Positions 46,745 through 58,422 are shown, counted from the stretch's first letter. The stretch: 64,000 nucleotides of DNA from Rhizobium sp. SSA_523 (GCF_030435705.1 NZ_CP129381.1:620001-684000), one strand, 5' to 3'. Made by a program: numbers and translations. The notes: generated from the letters alone by a model not told the origin.

Positions 46745-47605
46745 ATGACGGATCACCAGTTTCAGGCCAAATTCTGGGGCACGCGGGGCAGCGTCCCCGT
46801 CTCCGGTAAGGATTTTCAGCGTTACGGCGGCAACACCCCTTGCATTGAAGTGCGGTGCGGCGGGCACGTGATGATTTTCGACGCGGGGTCCGGAATCCTC
46901 GGCGCGGGACAAGCGCTGCTCGGCGAGGATGTCAGCGAAATCGACGTCTTCTTCTCGCACTGTCATTACGACCATATCATCGGGCTTCCCTTCTTCAAGC
47001 CGATCTACAATCCCGCCACGACGGTCTCTTTCTGGTCCGGGCACATGCACGGGAGAATGACGACGTCGCAGATGATCAAGCAGTTCATCAGCCCGCCCTT
47101 CTTTCCGATCAATATCGAGATCTGCAACGCCACCCTGCGTTTCTGCGACTTCGCGGCCGGAGCCGTCCTGACACCGAAGCCCGGCATCACTCTGAAAACC
47201 TTCAGCCTGTTCCATCCCGGCGGATGCATCGGCTATCGCATCGAATTCATGGGCAAGATCCTGGCTTTGGTGTTCGACATCGAACATGTGCCGGGCGAGC
47301 TCGATCCCGTGGCTCTGGAAATGATGAAAGGTGCGGATGTCGTCGTCTATGATTCAGCCTTCACCGAATCGGAAATGCAGCGCTATCGCGGCTTCGGCCA
47401 CTCGACCTGGGAACAGGGCGTTCGGCTGATGAAGGCGGCAGAGGCCAAGAAACTTGTTCTCTTCCATCACGCGCCGGGTCGCACCGATGGCGAAATGGCA
47501 CTGTTGGAGAAACTGGCGCAGGAGGCCTTTCCGGATACGATTGCCGCCTATGACGGCCTGGTCATCGATTTCGAGACGGAAATGGAAGCGCCGCTTTCCG
47601 AGTGA
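46745..47605 (+). CDS. MBL-fold metallohydrolase, beside adenylate cyclase
   Basis: 286 residues. The opening KFWGTRGSVPVSGKDFQRYGGNTPCIEV, the metal motif FSHCHYDHI (HxHxDH), GYRIEFMGK, FDIEHV, YDSAF and LFHHAP place it in the PhnP/RNase Z-like branch that includes cyclic-phosphate hydrolases. It lies 158 bases upstream of the cyclase on the same strand. A role in breaking down the cyclic nucleotide is an attractive inference but unproven. Confidence 0.83.
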   Translation: MTDHQFQAKFWGTRGSVPVSGKDFQRYGGNTPCIEVRCGGHVMIFDAGSGILGAGQALLGEDVSEIDVFFSHCHYDHIIGLPFFKPIYNPATTVSFWSGHMHGRMTTSQMIKQFISPPFFPINIEICNATLRFCDFAAGAVLTPKPGITLKTFSLFHPGGCIGYRIEFMGKILALVFDIEHVPGELDPVALEMMKGADVVVYDSAFTESEMQRYRGFGHSTWEQGVRLMKAAEAKKLVLFHHAPGRTDGEMALLEKLAQEAFPDTIAAYDGLVIDFETEMEAPLSE

Positions 47606-47638
47606 GCCGATTGCCGCAAGCGCGGCGAATATGCTGCT

Positions 47639-47710
47639 AACTTTGTACCGAGCCAAAGTTTGCTCGCCGTTCGAGGAATGCTCCCGCCGCTCGGGTTGAC
47701 GTCAACTTTG
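47639..47710. promoter_or_regulatory. AACTTTG repeats and GTTGACGTCAAC palindrome upstream of the cyclase
   Basis: AACTTTG at 47639 and its complement CAAAGTT at 47654-47660 form an inverted repeat; a third copy is at 47704-47710, abutting a perfect 12-bp palindrome GTTGACGTCAAC (47695-47706). The TTGAC half may double as a -35. This looks like an operator region. Confidence 0.5.
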
Positions 47711-47763
47711 GATGGTAAACAGGTCTCGGGCCATGGAAAAGCCATCAGCATAGCGTCAGGCCC

Positions 47764-49500
47764 GTGGCCTATTCTGTCGGCCGGGTTCAGATCTTATTCG
47801 CACAACAGGTTTTGTCACGCGTGGATGCCATCAGGAATGCCTTTTCGGAGCGGCAATTGCGCCGGGCGCGGATCCTCAGCGGCCTGATCATCTTCCTGTT
47901 CCTGCTCATGCACACGCTCAACCACAGCATGGGGCTGATCTCCGTGCGCGCGGCCGACCAGGCCCGGCCGCTGCTATTGGCCGTCTGGCGCTCTGCGCCC
48001 GGCACCTTCCTGCTTTACGGCTCCTTTGTCGTCCATATCGTCCTCGTGCTGCGCACCCTCTATATCCGCCGCAGCCTGTCCATGCCCAATGGCGAAGCGA
48101 TCCAGATCCTGCTGGGTCTGCTCGTCCCGGTTCTCATCATCGACCATATTCTGTCGACGCGAGTGGCCTCGACCCTCTTCCATCTCCGCGACAGTTACGA
48201 AACCATCGTGCATTTGCTGTGGAGCAAATCGCCGCGCGACGGCGTCATCCAGTCCATCGCACTGATCGTCATCTGGGCCCATGGTTGTCTCGGCATTCAT
48301 TTCTGGCTCCGCCATCGCGCCTGGTATGTGCAGCTCTGGCCCTGGATCCTGACCTTTGCCATTCTGGTGCCGACCCTGTCGCTCCTGGGATTTGCCCAGA
48401 TGGGGCGGACGCTTGCCAATCCGACCTTCCCCTTGAGCGGCTTTCCCGGCGGGACTTACGATCCCACGCTGCTTCCTGCCGGAGCTGCCGATACGTTGCG
48501 CGACATCAAGGCGGTTCTCTATTCCGGCCTCGCGGGCGCCCTGTTCTTCGTGCTGGCCGCGCGGCTGATCCGTTGGCTGAAGGCGCGCGCGCATCTTGTC
48601 ACCATCCGCTACATTACCGGCGAAGTGATCAGCGTTCCCCGCGGCTTCACCGTCCTGGAGGCAAGCCGCGTCGCCGGCAAGGCCCATTATGCGGTCTGCG
48701 GCGGCAAGGGACGCTGTTCGACCTGCCGCGTCCAGATCATCGACGGACAGGACAATCTGCCGCCGCCGGATCAGCTGGAATCGCATACGCTGGAGCGCAT
48801 CCATGCCGAACCCGGCGTGCGCCTTGCCTGCCAGCTGCGACCAACGGGCACGGTGACACTCTCGCCCATTCTGGTCGCCCTCCCGCAGACGCAGGGAACG
48901 CCGGACAATTACGAGGCGATTCCCGGACGGGAGCGGGAAATCGCCATCCTCTTCTGCGATATCCGCAACTTTACCAGCCTTTCCGAAAGCCGGCTGCCTT
49001 TCGATATCGTCTTTCTCCTGAACCGCTATTTCGCGGTTGTCGGATCGGCCGTCGAGGCCGCCGGCGGACGGGTCGACAAATTCATCGGCGATGGCGCCAT
49101 GGCCCTGTTCGGGATCAGCGAGGGCATGGACGAAGGTTGCCGGCAGGCCGTCCGAGCCGCGGCCGCGATCATGGATGGCGTCGATGAACTCAATCGGCAA
49201 ATGGCACAGGATCTGACGGTTCCACTGCGGGTGGCAATCGGCATTCATGCCGGCTCCGCCGTGGTCGGCACGCTCGGTTACGGCCAGACGCGCAATCTGA
49301 CCGCGATCGGCGATACGGTGAACGTCGCAAGCCGCATGGAGGCGACGGCCAAGGAACTCGATATGCCGCTGGTCATATCCGAGCCGGTCGCCAGCTGCAG
49401 CGGCGTCGATACGACAGGGGCGGACGCCCGCGAAATCACGGTGCGAGGCCGCACCATCCCCTTGAAGATCTTCGTCTTGAACCGGCCGGCGGTCGGCTGA
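47764..49500 (+). CDS. Membrane [2Fe-2S] class III adenylate cyclase
   Basis: 578 residues. The N-terminal membrane part (about 35-275) has six helices with His in spans (HTLNHSMG, HIVLVLR, AHGCLGIHF), recalling SdhC-like heme-binding b subunits. A ferredoxin domain follows with Cys312, Cys318, Cys321 and Cys356 (C-x5-C-x2-C-x34-C). The cyclase domain (about 395-575) has both metal Asp (LFCDIRNFTS, IGDGAMALFG), the adenine-type Lys in VDKFIGDG and Asp in IGDTVNVASRME. It probably makes cAMP in response to redox state. GTG 47764 is the longest start; GTG 47821 is an alternative. Confidence 0.9.
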   Translation: MAYSVGRVQILFAQQVLSRVDAIRNAFSERQLRRARILSGLIIFLFLLMHTLNHSMGLISVRAADQARPLLLAVWRSAPGTFLLYGSFVVHIVLVLRTLYIRRSLSMPNGEAIQILLGLLVPVLIIDHILSTRVASTLFHLRDSYETIVHLLWSKSPRDGVIQSIALIVIWAHGCLGIHFWLRHRAWYVQLWPWILTFAILVPTLSLLGFAQMGRTLANPTFPLSGFPGGTYDPTLLPAGAADTLRDIKAVLYSGLAGALFFVLAARLIRWLKARAHLVTIRYITGEVISVPRGFTVLEASRVAGKAHYAVCGGKGRCSTCRVQIIDGQDNLPPPDQLESHTLERIHAEPGVRLACQLRPTGTVTLSPILVALPQTQGTPDNYEAIPGREREIAILFCDIRNFTSLSESRLPFDIVFLLNRYFAVVGSAVEAAGGRVDKFIGDGAMALFGISEGMDEGCRQAVRAAAAIMDGVDELNRQMAQDLTVPLRVAIGIHAGSAVVGTLGYGQTRNLTAIGDTVNVASRMEATAKELDMPLVISEPVASCSGVDTTGADAREITVRGRTIPLKIFVLNRPAVG

Positions 49501-49581
49501 AGGAAGCGGCGCGGAGGTCTTGCGCGCGGTTGCGCCTCCAAGCCATCGTGCGTCCGGGAAAAATCCGTGCTAGCGTCGCGC

Positions 49582-50790
49582 ATGACAAGCAGCGACGACA
49601 ACAGCTTCTATCAAACGCTCCCGCTCCTGACGCGGTTCGAAGGGGTTGCGGATGCCTCCAACTACGCGCCTTTGCCGGAGGGCTGGCTATTGGCTGTCGC
49701 CGATATTGTCGGCTCCACGAAGGCTATCGAAGAGGGTCGCTATAAGACGGTCAACCTGGCCGGCGCCAGCGTCATATCGGCGCTCTTGAACGGAACAGGC
49801 GCGCGGGACTATCCTTTCGTGTTCGGCGGCGACGGCGCAACCGTCGCTTTACCCGGACATCTCGCCGACCAAGCGGCCGATATCCTGACTGCCGTACGTG
49901 ACTGGGTGCTCATGGAGTTGCAGCTGGAGATGCGCGTCGCCCTCGTGCCGATCGCCGATATTCGCGCGGCCGGCCATGATGTGCTGCTTGCACGCTTCGC
50001 CGCCAGCGACCATGCCACCTATGCGATGTTTTCCGGGGGCGGGGCGAGCTGGGCGGAGCAGCAGATGAAGGCCGGCGCCTATCAGCTGACCACGCCTTCC
50101 GCGTTCCCTCCTGACCTGACCGGCCTTTCCTGTCGCTGGGATCCGATCGCAGCCCATCATGGCACAGTGCTCTCGATCATCGCCAAACCCGTATCCGAAG
50201 CAAGAATGGCAGAATTCAAGGCGCTGGTCGAGGACATCATCGCCACAACCATCGAAGCGGAGCGGCAATCCCATCCGCTTCCCGAGCAGGGGCCGGGCCT
50301 CAGCTTCTCCCTGTCCAGCCTGAAGGCGGAAGCCATTACCGTGCCGCCGGACCGCCGGCTGCGGAAGTGGCTGTCCGCCGTCACTCAGGTCGTCCTGTCG
50401 ATCGTGCTGCACCGGTTCAACCTGTCTCTCGGCTCCTTCAACGCCCGCGCCTATGCGCGGGAGGTCGCGGCCAATTCCGACTTCAGAAAATTCGACGACG
50501 GGCTGAAAATGACGGTGGATGTCGACGAAGAGAGGCGCCGGCGGATCGAAGCCGTGCTCGAGGCGGCCGAGGCGGCCGGCATATGCCATTACGGTATTCA
50601 TCAGCAGGATAGCGCCTTGATGACCTGTTTCGTGCTGGCGCCGCTTTCGCATGATCACCTGCACTTCATCGATGGCGGAAATGGCGGCTACGCGCTGGCG
50701 GCTCAGCAATTGGCGCTGAAGCTAACACCAGATAAAGCCGTGAGTGAAACAATGCGAGGCGTCGGGGCGCATGGTCCGCCACTTGCCTGA
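49582..50790 (+). CDS. DUF3095 family protein (cyclase-like)
   Basis: 402 residues. The regions LAVADIVGSTKAIEEGR and YPFVFGGDGATVALPG resemble the two metal loops of class III nucleotide cyclases, though the substrate residues are not clear. The C-terminal half (LHRFNLSLGSFNARAYARE, EAAEAAGICHYGIHQQDSALMTC) is specific to DUF3095. No membrane segment. It is 81 bases after the adenylate cyclase and 102 before the ABC-like gene, all on one strand. ATG 49582 is chosen; the frame opens slightly earlier. Confidence 0.82.
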   Translation: MTSSDDNSFYQTLPLLTRFEGVADASNYAPLPEGWLLAVADIVGSTKAIEEGRYKTVNLAGASVISALLNGTGARDYPFVFGGDGATVALPGHLADQAADILTAVRDWVLMELQLEMRVALVPIADIRAAGHDVLLARFAASDHATYAMFSGGGASWAEQQMKAGAYQLTTPSAFPPDLTGLSCRWDPIAAHHGTVLSIIAKPVSEARMAEFKALVEDIIATTIEAERQSHPLPEQGPGLSFSLSSLKAEAITVPPDRRLRKWLSAVTQVVLSIVLHRFNLSLGSFNARAYAREVAANSDFRKFDDGLKMTVDVDEERRRRIEAVLEAAEAAGICHYGIHQQDSALMTCFVLAPLSHDHLHFIDGGNGGYALAAQQLALKLTPDKAVSETMRGVGAHGPPLA

Positions 50791-50892
50791 TTGCCAAGCG
50801 GTTCTGCAAACGCAATAGTGGGTCCGGACGCTTGAGCAGGGGGAAGACGGGCAATCACGTCAGCAGTCGATGGTGTGAGCCGGCAGAGCACG

Positions 50893-53607
50893 ATGGAAAA
50901 AAGTCTTACCCGCTATATCTGGTCCAATACCTACAAGCAGCAGCTGTGGATCCTGATGATCGTTGCTGCATCCATGGTCCCCTATTTCCTCTCCTTCGAC
51001 CTGCCGAAGCGCATCGTCAACGGGCCGATCCAGGGGGAAGGCTTTTCCTCGCCCGACGATACGCAGCGGTTTTTCCATCTGTCCTTCGATCTGCCGGGTC
51101 TGGGCCATGTGGAGCTCTTCGAGGGCTTCGAACTGGACCGCGTGCAGATGCTGATGGCGCTCAGCGGCGTCTTCCTGGGTCTGGTCGTGCTGAACGGGCT
51201 CTTCAAATTCTATATCAATACCTACAAGGGCCAGCTCGGCGAACGCATGCTGCGGCGCATCCGTTTCGAGCTCGTGGACCTTGTTCTTCGCTTTCCGCCC
51301 TCGCATTTCAAACGCGTTCGCGGGGCCGAAATCGCCACCATGGTGAAGGACGAGGTGGAGCCGCTGGGAGGCTTCACCGGAGACGCCTTCGTCCAGCCGG
51401 CCCTGCTTGGCGGTCAGGCGCTGACGGCGCTGGCTTTCATCGTGACGCAGAATTTCTGGCTGGGCATGATCGCCCTCGGCATCGTGATGGTGCAGGCCTT
51501 GATCATCCCGCGGATGCGAAAGCGGCTGCTGGTGCTCGGTCGCCAGCGCCAGCTGACGGCGCGCGAATTGTCGGGGCGGGTCAGCGAGATCGTCGACGGC
51601 ATCCACACCATTCGCGGCCATGACACATCGAACCTCGAACGAGCCGATATAGCCGATCGCCTCGGCCGGATCTTCTTCATCCGCTACGATCTGTATCAGT
51701 GGAAATTCCTCGTCAAGTTCATCAACAACTTCCTGGCGCAGGTGACGCCATTCCTGTTTTACGCAATCGGTGGCTATCTCGCCCTGCAGGGGCGGATCGA
51801 TATCGGCCAGCTGGTGGCCGTCATCGCTGCCTATAAGGATCTGCCGGGTCCCCTGAAGGAACTGATCGACTGGGATCAGGCGCGGCAGGATGTCCAGGTC
51901 AAATATGCGCAGGTGGTTGAGCAGTTCGACGTGGACGGCGTGTCCGACCCCAAGGTCCAGGCGGTGGTGACAGACCATGTCGCCCGCCTGTCGGCGCCCC
52001 TGGTGGTGACGGGCCTGCTGATCACCGACGATTCCAATGCGCCGGTTCTCAGCCATGTCTCCCTGCAGATCGAGCCCAATGAAACGGTCGCCATCCTGGG
52101 TGAGAACGGCGCCGGCGGCGATGCGCTGGCCGAGGCGCTTGGCCGGATCGTCTGGCCCGCAGCGGGCCGCATCACGCTTGATGGACATGATATTCGCGAG
52201 GTGCCGGAATCGGTGACCGGGCGCCGGATCTCCTATGTGTCGGCGGATGCCTATTTCTTCCATGGCAGCCTGCGGGACAATCTTCTCTACGTCCTCAAGC
52301 ACGCGCCGCTGCTGGAAGCCGACACCGAGGGGCTGGACATGCGCAGCCTGCGCCGGAACATCATGGAAGCCATGAGCTCAGGCAATCCGGTGCTCGACCT
52401 CAACAGCGACTGGATCGACTACCGGTCGGCGGGTGCAAGCGGCCCGGACGACCTGTTGAAGGTCATCCGCCCGGTCCTCGACGCGGTGACCATTTCCCAC
52501 GACCTTTTCGAACTGGCCCTGCGCTCGCGCGTCGACATGGAAACCCATCCCGAACTGCCGCAGCGGATCGTCGAGGTTCGATCCGCACTGCGCCGGCGTC
52601 TCGACGCGCATGATCTGGAAGGCGTGATCGAGACCTTTGCCGACGGCAGCTATAACAGCCTCGCGACCGTCAGCGAGAACATCCTGTTCGGCGTCCTCAA
52701 GCCGGATCTGCTCGATACGCAGTCGCTGGCGCGACATCCCTATTTCCGCGCGGTCCTGCGCGATTCCGGATTGGCGGAACGGCTCTTCCGCATGGGTCTG
52801 GAGATCGCCGAGAATGCCGTTGAACTGTTCCGCGATCTGCCGCCGGACCATCCCTTCTTCCAGCAGCTGACCTTCATGGCGGCGGAGGATATTCCAACCT
52901 TCGAAGCCATGCTTCCGAGGTTGAAGGGCCAGCCCTGGGACAAGGCCTCGCCCGAAGAGCGCAGCAGCATCATTCGGTTGAGCTTCGCCTATATCGAACC
53001 GAGACACCGTTTCGGTCTCCTGACGCCGGAACTGACCGCCCTGATCGTGCAGGCGCGACGGGATTTCTACTCCGACATTCCGGCGGATCTTGCGGAAGCC
53101 ATCGAGCGCTATGATCCGTCCAGCTTCATGCCGTCCGCATCGCTGATGGACAATGTTCTCTTTGGTCGCATCAGCATGCAGAATGCCGATACCACCGATC
53201 AGATCCGCCATCTCATCCGCGAGATCTTCCAGGAACTGGAGCTTGAGGATCACGTCCTGTCCATCGGGCTCGATTTCCAGGTGGGCGCGCAGGGACGAAG
53301 GCTGACGACCGTGCAGCGGCAGAAGCTCAATCTGGCGCGCGCGCTTCTGAAACGATCGGACTATTTTATCTTCAACCGCCCGCTTCCGGCCCTCGATCAG
53401 CGCGCCCAGGAGACGATCATCACCAATATCATGCGCGACCTGCATGAGGATGGCGAGAAGCCGGCGATCATCTGGGTGCTGCCGAATGCCCGGATGAGCG
53501 AACTTTTCGACCGGATCATGGTTTTCCAGAATGGCAATCTTGTCGAAAATGGGACCTATGCTGAACTTGAGGGCCAAAAGAGTATGTTCAAGCAGCTCGT
53601 CTCGTAA
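50893..53607 (+). CDS. ABC exporter-like protein with degenerate, expanded nucleotide-binding domain
   Basis: 904 residues. Residues 1-320 form an ABC_membrane-type transmembrane domain (VLNGLFKFYINTYKGQLGER, VSEIVDGIHTIRGHD). The nucleotide-binding part is broken: Walker A reads GENGAGGDA (no Lys-Ser/Thr), the signature reads LTTVQRQKLNLARA, Walker B reads YFIFNRPLPALD (no Asp-Glu) and no switch His is seen in IIWVLPNA. Walker A (404) and signature (804) are 400 residues apart instead of about 100, with an internal region repeating Asn-x-Leu-Phe-Gly-type segments (DNLLYVLK, ENILFGVLK, DNVLFGRIS). It likely signals or scaffolds and does not pump with ATP. Confidence 0.8.
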   Translation: MEKSLTRYIWSNTYKQQLWILMIVAASMVPYFLSFDLPKRIVNGPIQGEGFSSPDDTQRFFHLSFDLPGLGHVELFEGFELDRVQMLMALSGVFLGLVVLNGLFKFYINTYKGQLGERMLRRIRFELVDLVLRFPPSHFKRVRGAEIATMVKDEVEPLGGFTGDAFVQPALLGGQALTALAFIVTQNFWLGMIALGIVMVQALIIPRMRKRLLVLGRQRQLTARELSGRVSEIVDGIHTIRGHDTSNLERADIADRLGRIFFIRYDLYQWKFLVKFINNFLAQVTPFLFYAIGGYLALQGRIDIGQLVAVIAAYKDLPGPLKELIDWDQARQDVQVKYAQVVEQFDVDGVSDPKVQAVVTDHVARLSAPLVVTGLLITDDSNAPVLSHVSLQIEPNETVAILGENGAGGDALAEALGRIVWPAAGRITLDGHDIREVPESVTGRRISYVSADAYFFHGSLRDNLLYVLKHAPLLEADTEGLDMRSLRRNIMEAMSSGNPVLDLNSDWIDYRSAGASGPDDLLKVIRPVLDAVTISHDLFELALRSRVDMETHPELPQRIVEVRSALRRRLDAHDLEGVIETFADGSYNSLATVSENILFGVLKPDLLDTQSLARHPYFRAVLRDSGLAERLFRMGLEIAENAVELFRDLPPDHPFFQQLTFMAAEDIPTFEAMLPRLKGQPWDKASPEERSSIIRLSFAYIEPRHRFGLLTPELTALIVQARRDFYSDIPADLAEAIERYDPSSFMPSASLMDNVLFGRISMQNADTTDQIRHLIREIFQELELEDHVLSIGLDFQVGAQGRRLTTVQRQKLNLARALLKRSDYFIFNRPLPALDQRAQETIITNIMRDLHEDGEKPAIIWVLPNARMSELFDRIMVFQNGNLVENGTYAELEGQKSMFKQLVS

Positions 53608-53640
53608 TATCGTCAGGGCAGAGATGAAAGGTTTTAGCCA

Positions 53641-54105
53641 ATGCTATTGAAGGACGAGGTTGAAATGCTGCGGCGGGTGCCGCTCTTTTCCAAGATCGCT
53701 CCGGCGAAGCTGAAACTCCTGGCCTTTGCCTCGGAGCGCCTGACCTGCCGCGAAGGACAAAATCTGTTCCGCCAGGGTGATGTCGGTGATGCCGCTTATG
53801 TCGTGCTGTCGGGAACAGCCGAGGTTCTGGTGGATACGGCAGACAGCGAGATCAAGGTGGCCGAGGTGGAACAGAATTCCATCGTCGGCGAGATCGCCAT
53901 TCTGTGCGACGTCTCCCGAACGGCCACCGTGCGCGCCACGTCGAAGCTTGAAGTGCTCAAGATCAGCAAGGACAACTTCCTCGACCTCATGAATGACTTC
54001 CCCGACATGGCGGTGGAGATCATGCGGGTTCTGGCCGACCGCCTCAACCATACGACCCTGGAATTGACGCAGGCGCGCAGCCGCGAACACGCTCCGGCGC
54101 ATTGA
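53641..54105 (+). CDS. Stand-alone cyclic nucleotide-binding domain protein
   Basis: 154 residues, almost entirely a CNB domain: LFSKIAPAKLKLLAFASERL, LFRQGDVGDAAYVVLSGTAEV, and the phosphate-binding cassette VGEIAILCDVSRTATVRA with Glu and Arg in place. There is no DNA-binding domain, so it is not a CRP-type regulator. It follows the ABC-like gene by 33 bases and probably gives that protein sensitivity to cAMP made by the upstream cyclase. Confidence 0.88.
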   Translation: MLLKDEVEMLRRVPLFSKIAPAKLKLLAFASERLTCREGQNLFRQGDVGDAAYVVLSGTAEVLVDTADSEIKVAEVEQNSIVGEIAILCDVSRTATVRATSKLEVLKISKDNFLDLMNDFPDMAVEIMRVLADRLNHTTLELTQARSREHAPAH

Positions 54106-54128
54106 CTGTCATCCTCGGATGAAAATCG

Positions 54129-54150
54129 AGCGCCCGACAATCGGGCGCTT
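54129..54150 (+). terminator. Terminator between CNB protein gene and katG
   Basis: Perfect 9-bp stem AGCGCCCGA/TCGGGCGCT (54129-54137, 54141-54149), loop CAA, followed by TTATT. It sits between convergent genes and may work in both directions. Confidence 0.7.
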
Positions 54151-54236
54151 ATTGATAGGTCGTGCTGGTCGTCGGCGATGATTTCTGGATGAAGGCGACC
54201 GGACGAGCCGGCCGCCTTGCCATAACCAGCCCTCGA

Positions 54237-56673
<2,437 letters not shown>

Positions 56674-57630
56674 ATGACGAACATCACTCTGCGCCAGCTG
56701 CGATATTTCGAAGCCCTGTCCCGCCACGGCCACTTTGGTCGGGCGGCTGATTCCTGCGCAATCTCGCAGCCGGCCCTGTCAGTCCAGGTCAAGGAACTGG
56801 AGGAAACGCTGGGCGTGGAGCTTCTGGAACGGGGTGCGCGACAGGTGCGGCTCAGCAGCTTCGGGGAGGAATTTGCGCTGCGCGCCCGGGAGATCCTGCG
56901 ATCCGTCGACGAGCTCGCAGATATGGCACGCGCGTCCCGCGACCGGCTGACCGGGCGCCTGCGCGTCGGCATCATCCCCACAGTCGCGCCCTATCTACTT
57001 CCGGCCATGGTCGCGCGGCTGACATCGGATAATCCGTCTCTGGATATTCATGTGCGCGAAACCGTGACGCAGAAGCTTTTGGATGAGCTGGCGGAGGGGC
57101 GACTGGACGCCGCCATCGTGGCGCTTCCCATCGCGGAGGCGGCGCTGGAAGAGGCTCCCCTGTTCGACGAGCAGTTTCTCCTCGTCAGGCCCGCCGTTGA
57201 TGCGGGCAAGCCGGTACCAGACAGCCATCAATTGCGGGAGATGCGCCTCCTGCTTCTCGAGGAGGGCCACTGCTTTCGCGATCAGGCTCTGTCATTCTGT
57301 GCCAGTGGAGCCGGAAATCGCAGGCCGCGCGAACTGCTTGACGGCAGCTCGCTCTCGACGCTGGTGCAGATGGTCAGTGTCGGGATCGGCGTGACGCTCA
57401 TTCCGGAGATCGCCGTGCCCGTCGAAACGCGGTCGGCCGATGTCTGCGTCGCCCGCTTCACCGCACCGCAGCCGTCCAGGCGCATCGGCATGGTCTGGCG
57501 CCGCACCAGCCCGATCGCCAGGCAGCTGCGTCAGTTGACCCTCATCGTGCGCGAAGCGGCCGCAACGGTGAAAGACACCGCTGCGGCCGCCTGCAATCTT
57601 CATGAAACCAGTCGTGGCAGCGCCGCTTAG
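56674..57630 (+). CDS. oxyR: Hydrogen peroxide-responsive LysR regulator
   Basis: 318 residues. Helix-turn-helix at 3-60 (LRQLRYFEALSRHGHFGRAA, ISQPALSVQVKELE). The redox pair Cys200 and Cys209 is in EEGHCFRDQALSFC, the OxyR signature; oxidation to a disulfide activates it. It is divergent from katG. Its 3' end overlaps the convergent DUF992 gene by four bases. No strong ribosome site precedes ATG 56674. Confidence 0.95.
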   Translation: MTNITLRQLRYFEALSRHGHFGRAADSCAISQPALSVQVKELEETLGVELLERGARQVRLSSFGEEFALRAREILRSVDELADMARASRDRLTGRLRVGIIPTVAPYLLPAMVARLTSDNPSLDIHVRETVTQKLLDELAEGRLDAAIVALPIAEAALEEAPLFDEQFLLVRPAVDAGKPVPDSHQLREMRLLLLEEGHCFRDQALSFCASGAGNRRPRELLDGSSLSTLVQMVSVGIGVTLIPEIAVPVETRSADVCVARFTAPQPSRRIGMVWRRTSPIARQLRQLTLIVREAAATVKDTAAAACNLHETSRGSAA

Positions 57631-58154
57631 GCGGGCGTCAGCGTCATGGACGTGCCGGTGGCCGCAAGATTCAGGCCCAGCTGGCCGGTCACGCTGACCG
57701 TCTGCAGATGGATCGAGCCTGCGGTGCCGCCAACCAGGACATTCACACCTGCGCCGGCTGCAACCGTCACTTCAGCGCTTGCGCCCTGATAGAGGCCCGA
57801 CAGGGACCCGTGGTGATAGCCGGCCGTCGGTGCGAAGACCGCCCAGATCATCCGGCCGCGCGTGGTGAAGCCGATATCGACGCCCATCTTGCGCACGACG
57901 CCCGTGTAGCGGTCGAGCGGCTCGGAGCCGACGGTCGAGGTGAAGACGCAATCCGCTTCCTTGGCCGAACCGAGCACATAGCCTACACCGCCGCCGATGG
58001 CGCAATCCAGATAGCCGATGCGAACGCCGCCACGCTGGTCGGACTCCTCGTAGACCGGAGCTCGATCGCGGACGGTGAGATCGGCCGACAAAGCCGTTCC
58101 GGCGCTGGAGAGGACGGGAAGCGTGGCAACCGCTACGGCAAAGATCTTTTTCAT
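57627..58154 (-). CDS. DUF992 family exported protein
   Basis: 175 residues with a signal peptide ending ALSADLTV. The mature part carries the DUF992 pattern: VRIGYLDCAIGGGVGYVLGSAKEADCVF, two conserved Cys, then TGVVRKMGVDIGFTTRGRMIWAVFAPT. The family is mostly found in Rhizobiales and has no known function; it is predicted periplasmic or outer-membrane associated. AAAGGAGT precedes ATG 58154. Confidence 0.9.
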   Translation of the reverse strand: MKKIFAVAVATLPVLSSAGTALSADLTVRDRAPVYEESDQRGGVRIGYLDCAIGGGVGYVLGSAKEADCVFTSTVGSEPLDRYTGVVRKMGVDIGFTTRGRMIWAVFAPTAGYHHGSLSGLYQGASAEVTVAAGAGVNVLVGGTAGSIHLQTVSVTGQLGLNLAATGTSMTLTPA

Positions 58155-58422
58155 CGAAATACTCCTTTGATGCTGTCGCTGCCGGCCCGGCGACGTTGAA
58201 ACATCGGCGACCTTGCATAAGCCTGCAGAACTGCACCGTTAACGCACGTGGCAAAAAAATGATCCTGCCTGACCGCAGTAATAAAATCTTGCGGTCTTAA
58301 ACAATTGTAATGGCGGGGGCTTCCGGTCCCGTTACGGGACATTCCGAAGTCTTTGGCCTAGGGGCGGCACCCTGAAGAGCAAAGGCCGGGTTTATCCCAC
58401 TGGCCGTGACGGAACCGGAGAT

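Noticed and set aside
58326..58340. GTCCCG-TTA-CGGGAC hairpin as terminator of mmsB
   Set aside because: It is a perfect short palindrome but no T-run follows in the minus-strand direction and it lies 80 bases past the gene; left as an unexplained palindrome.
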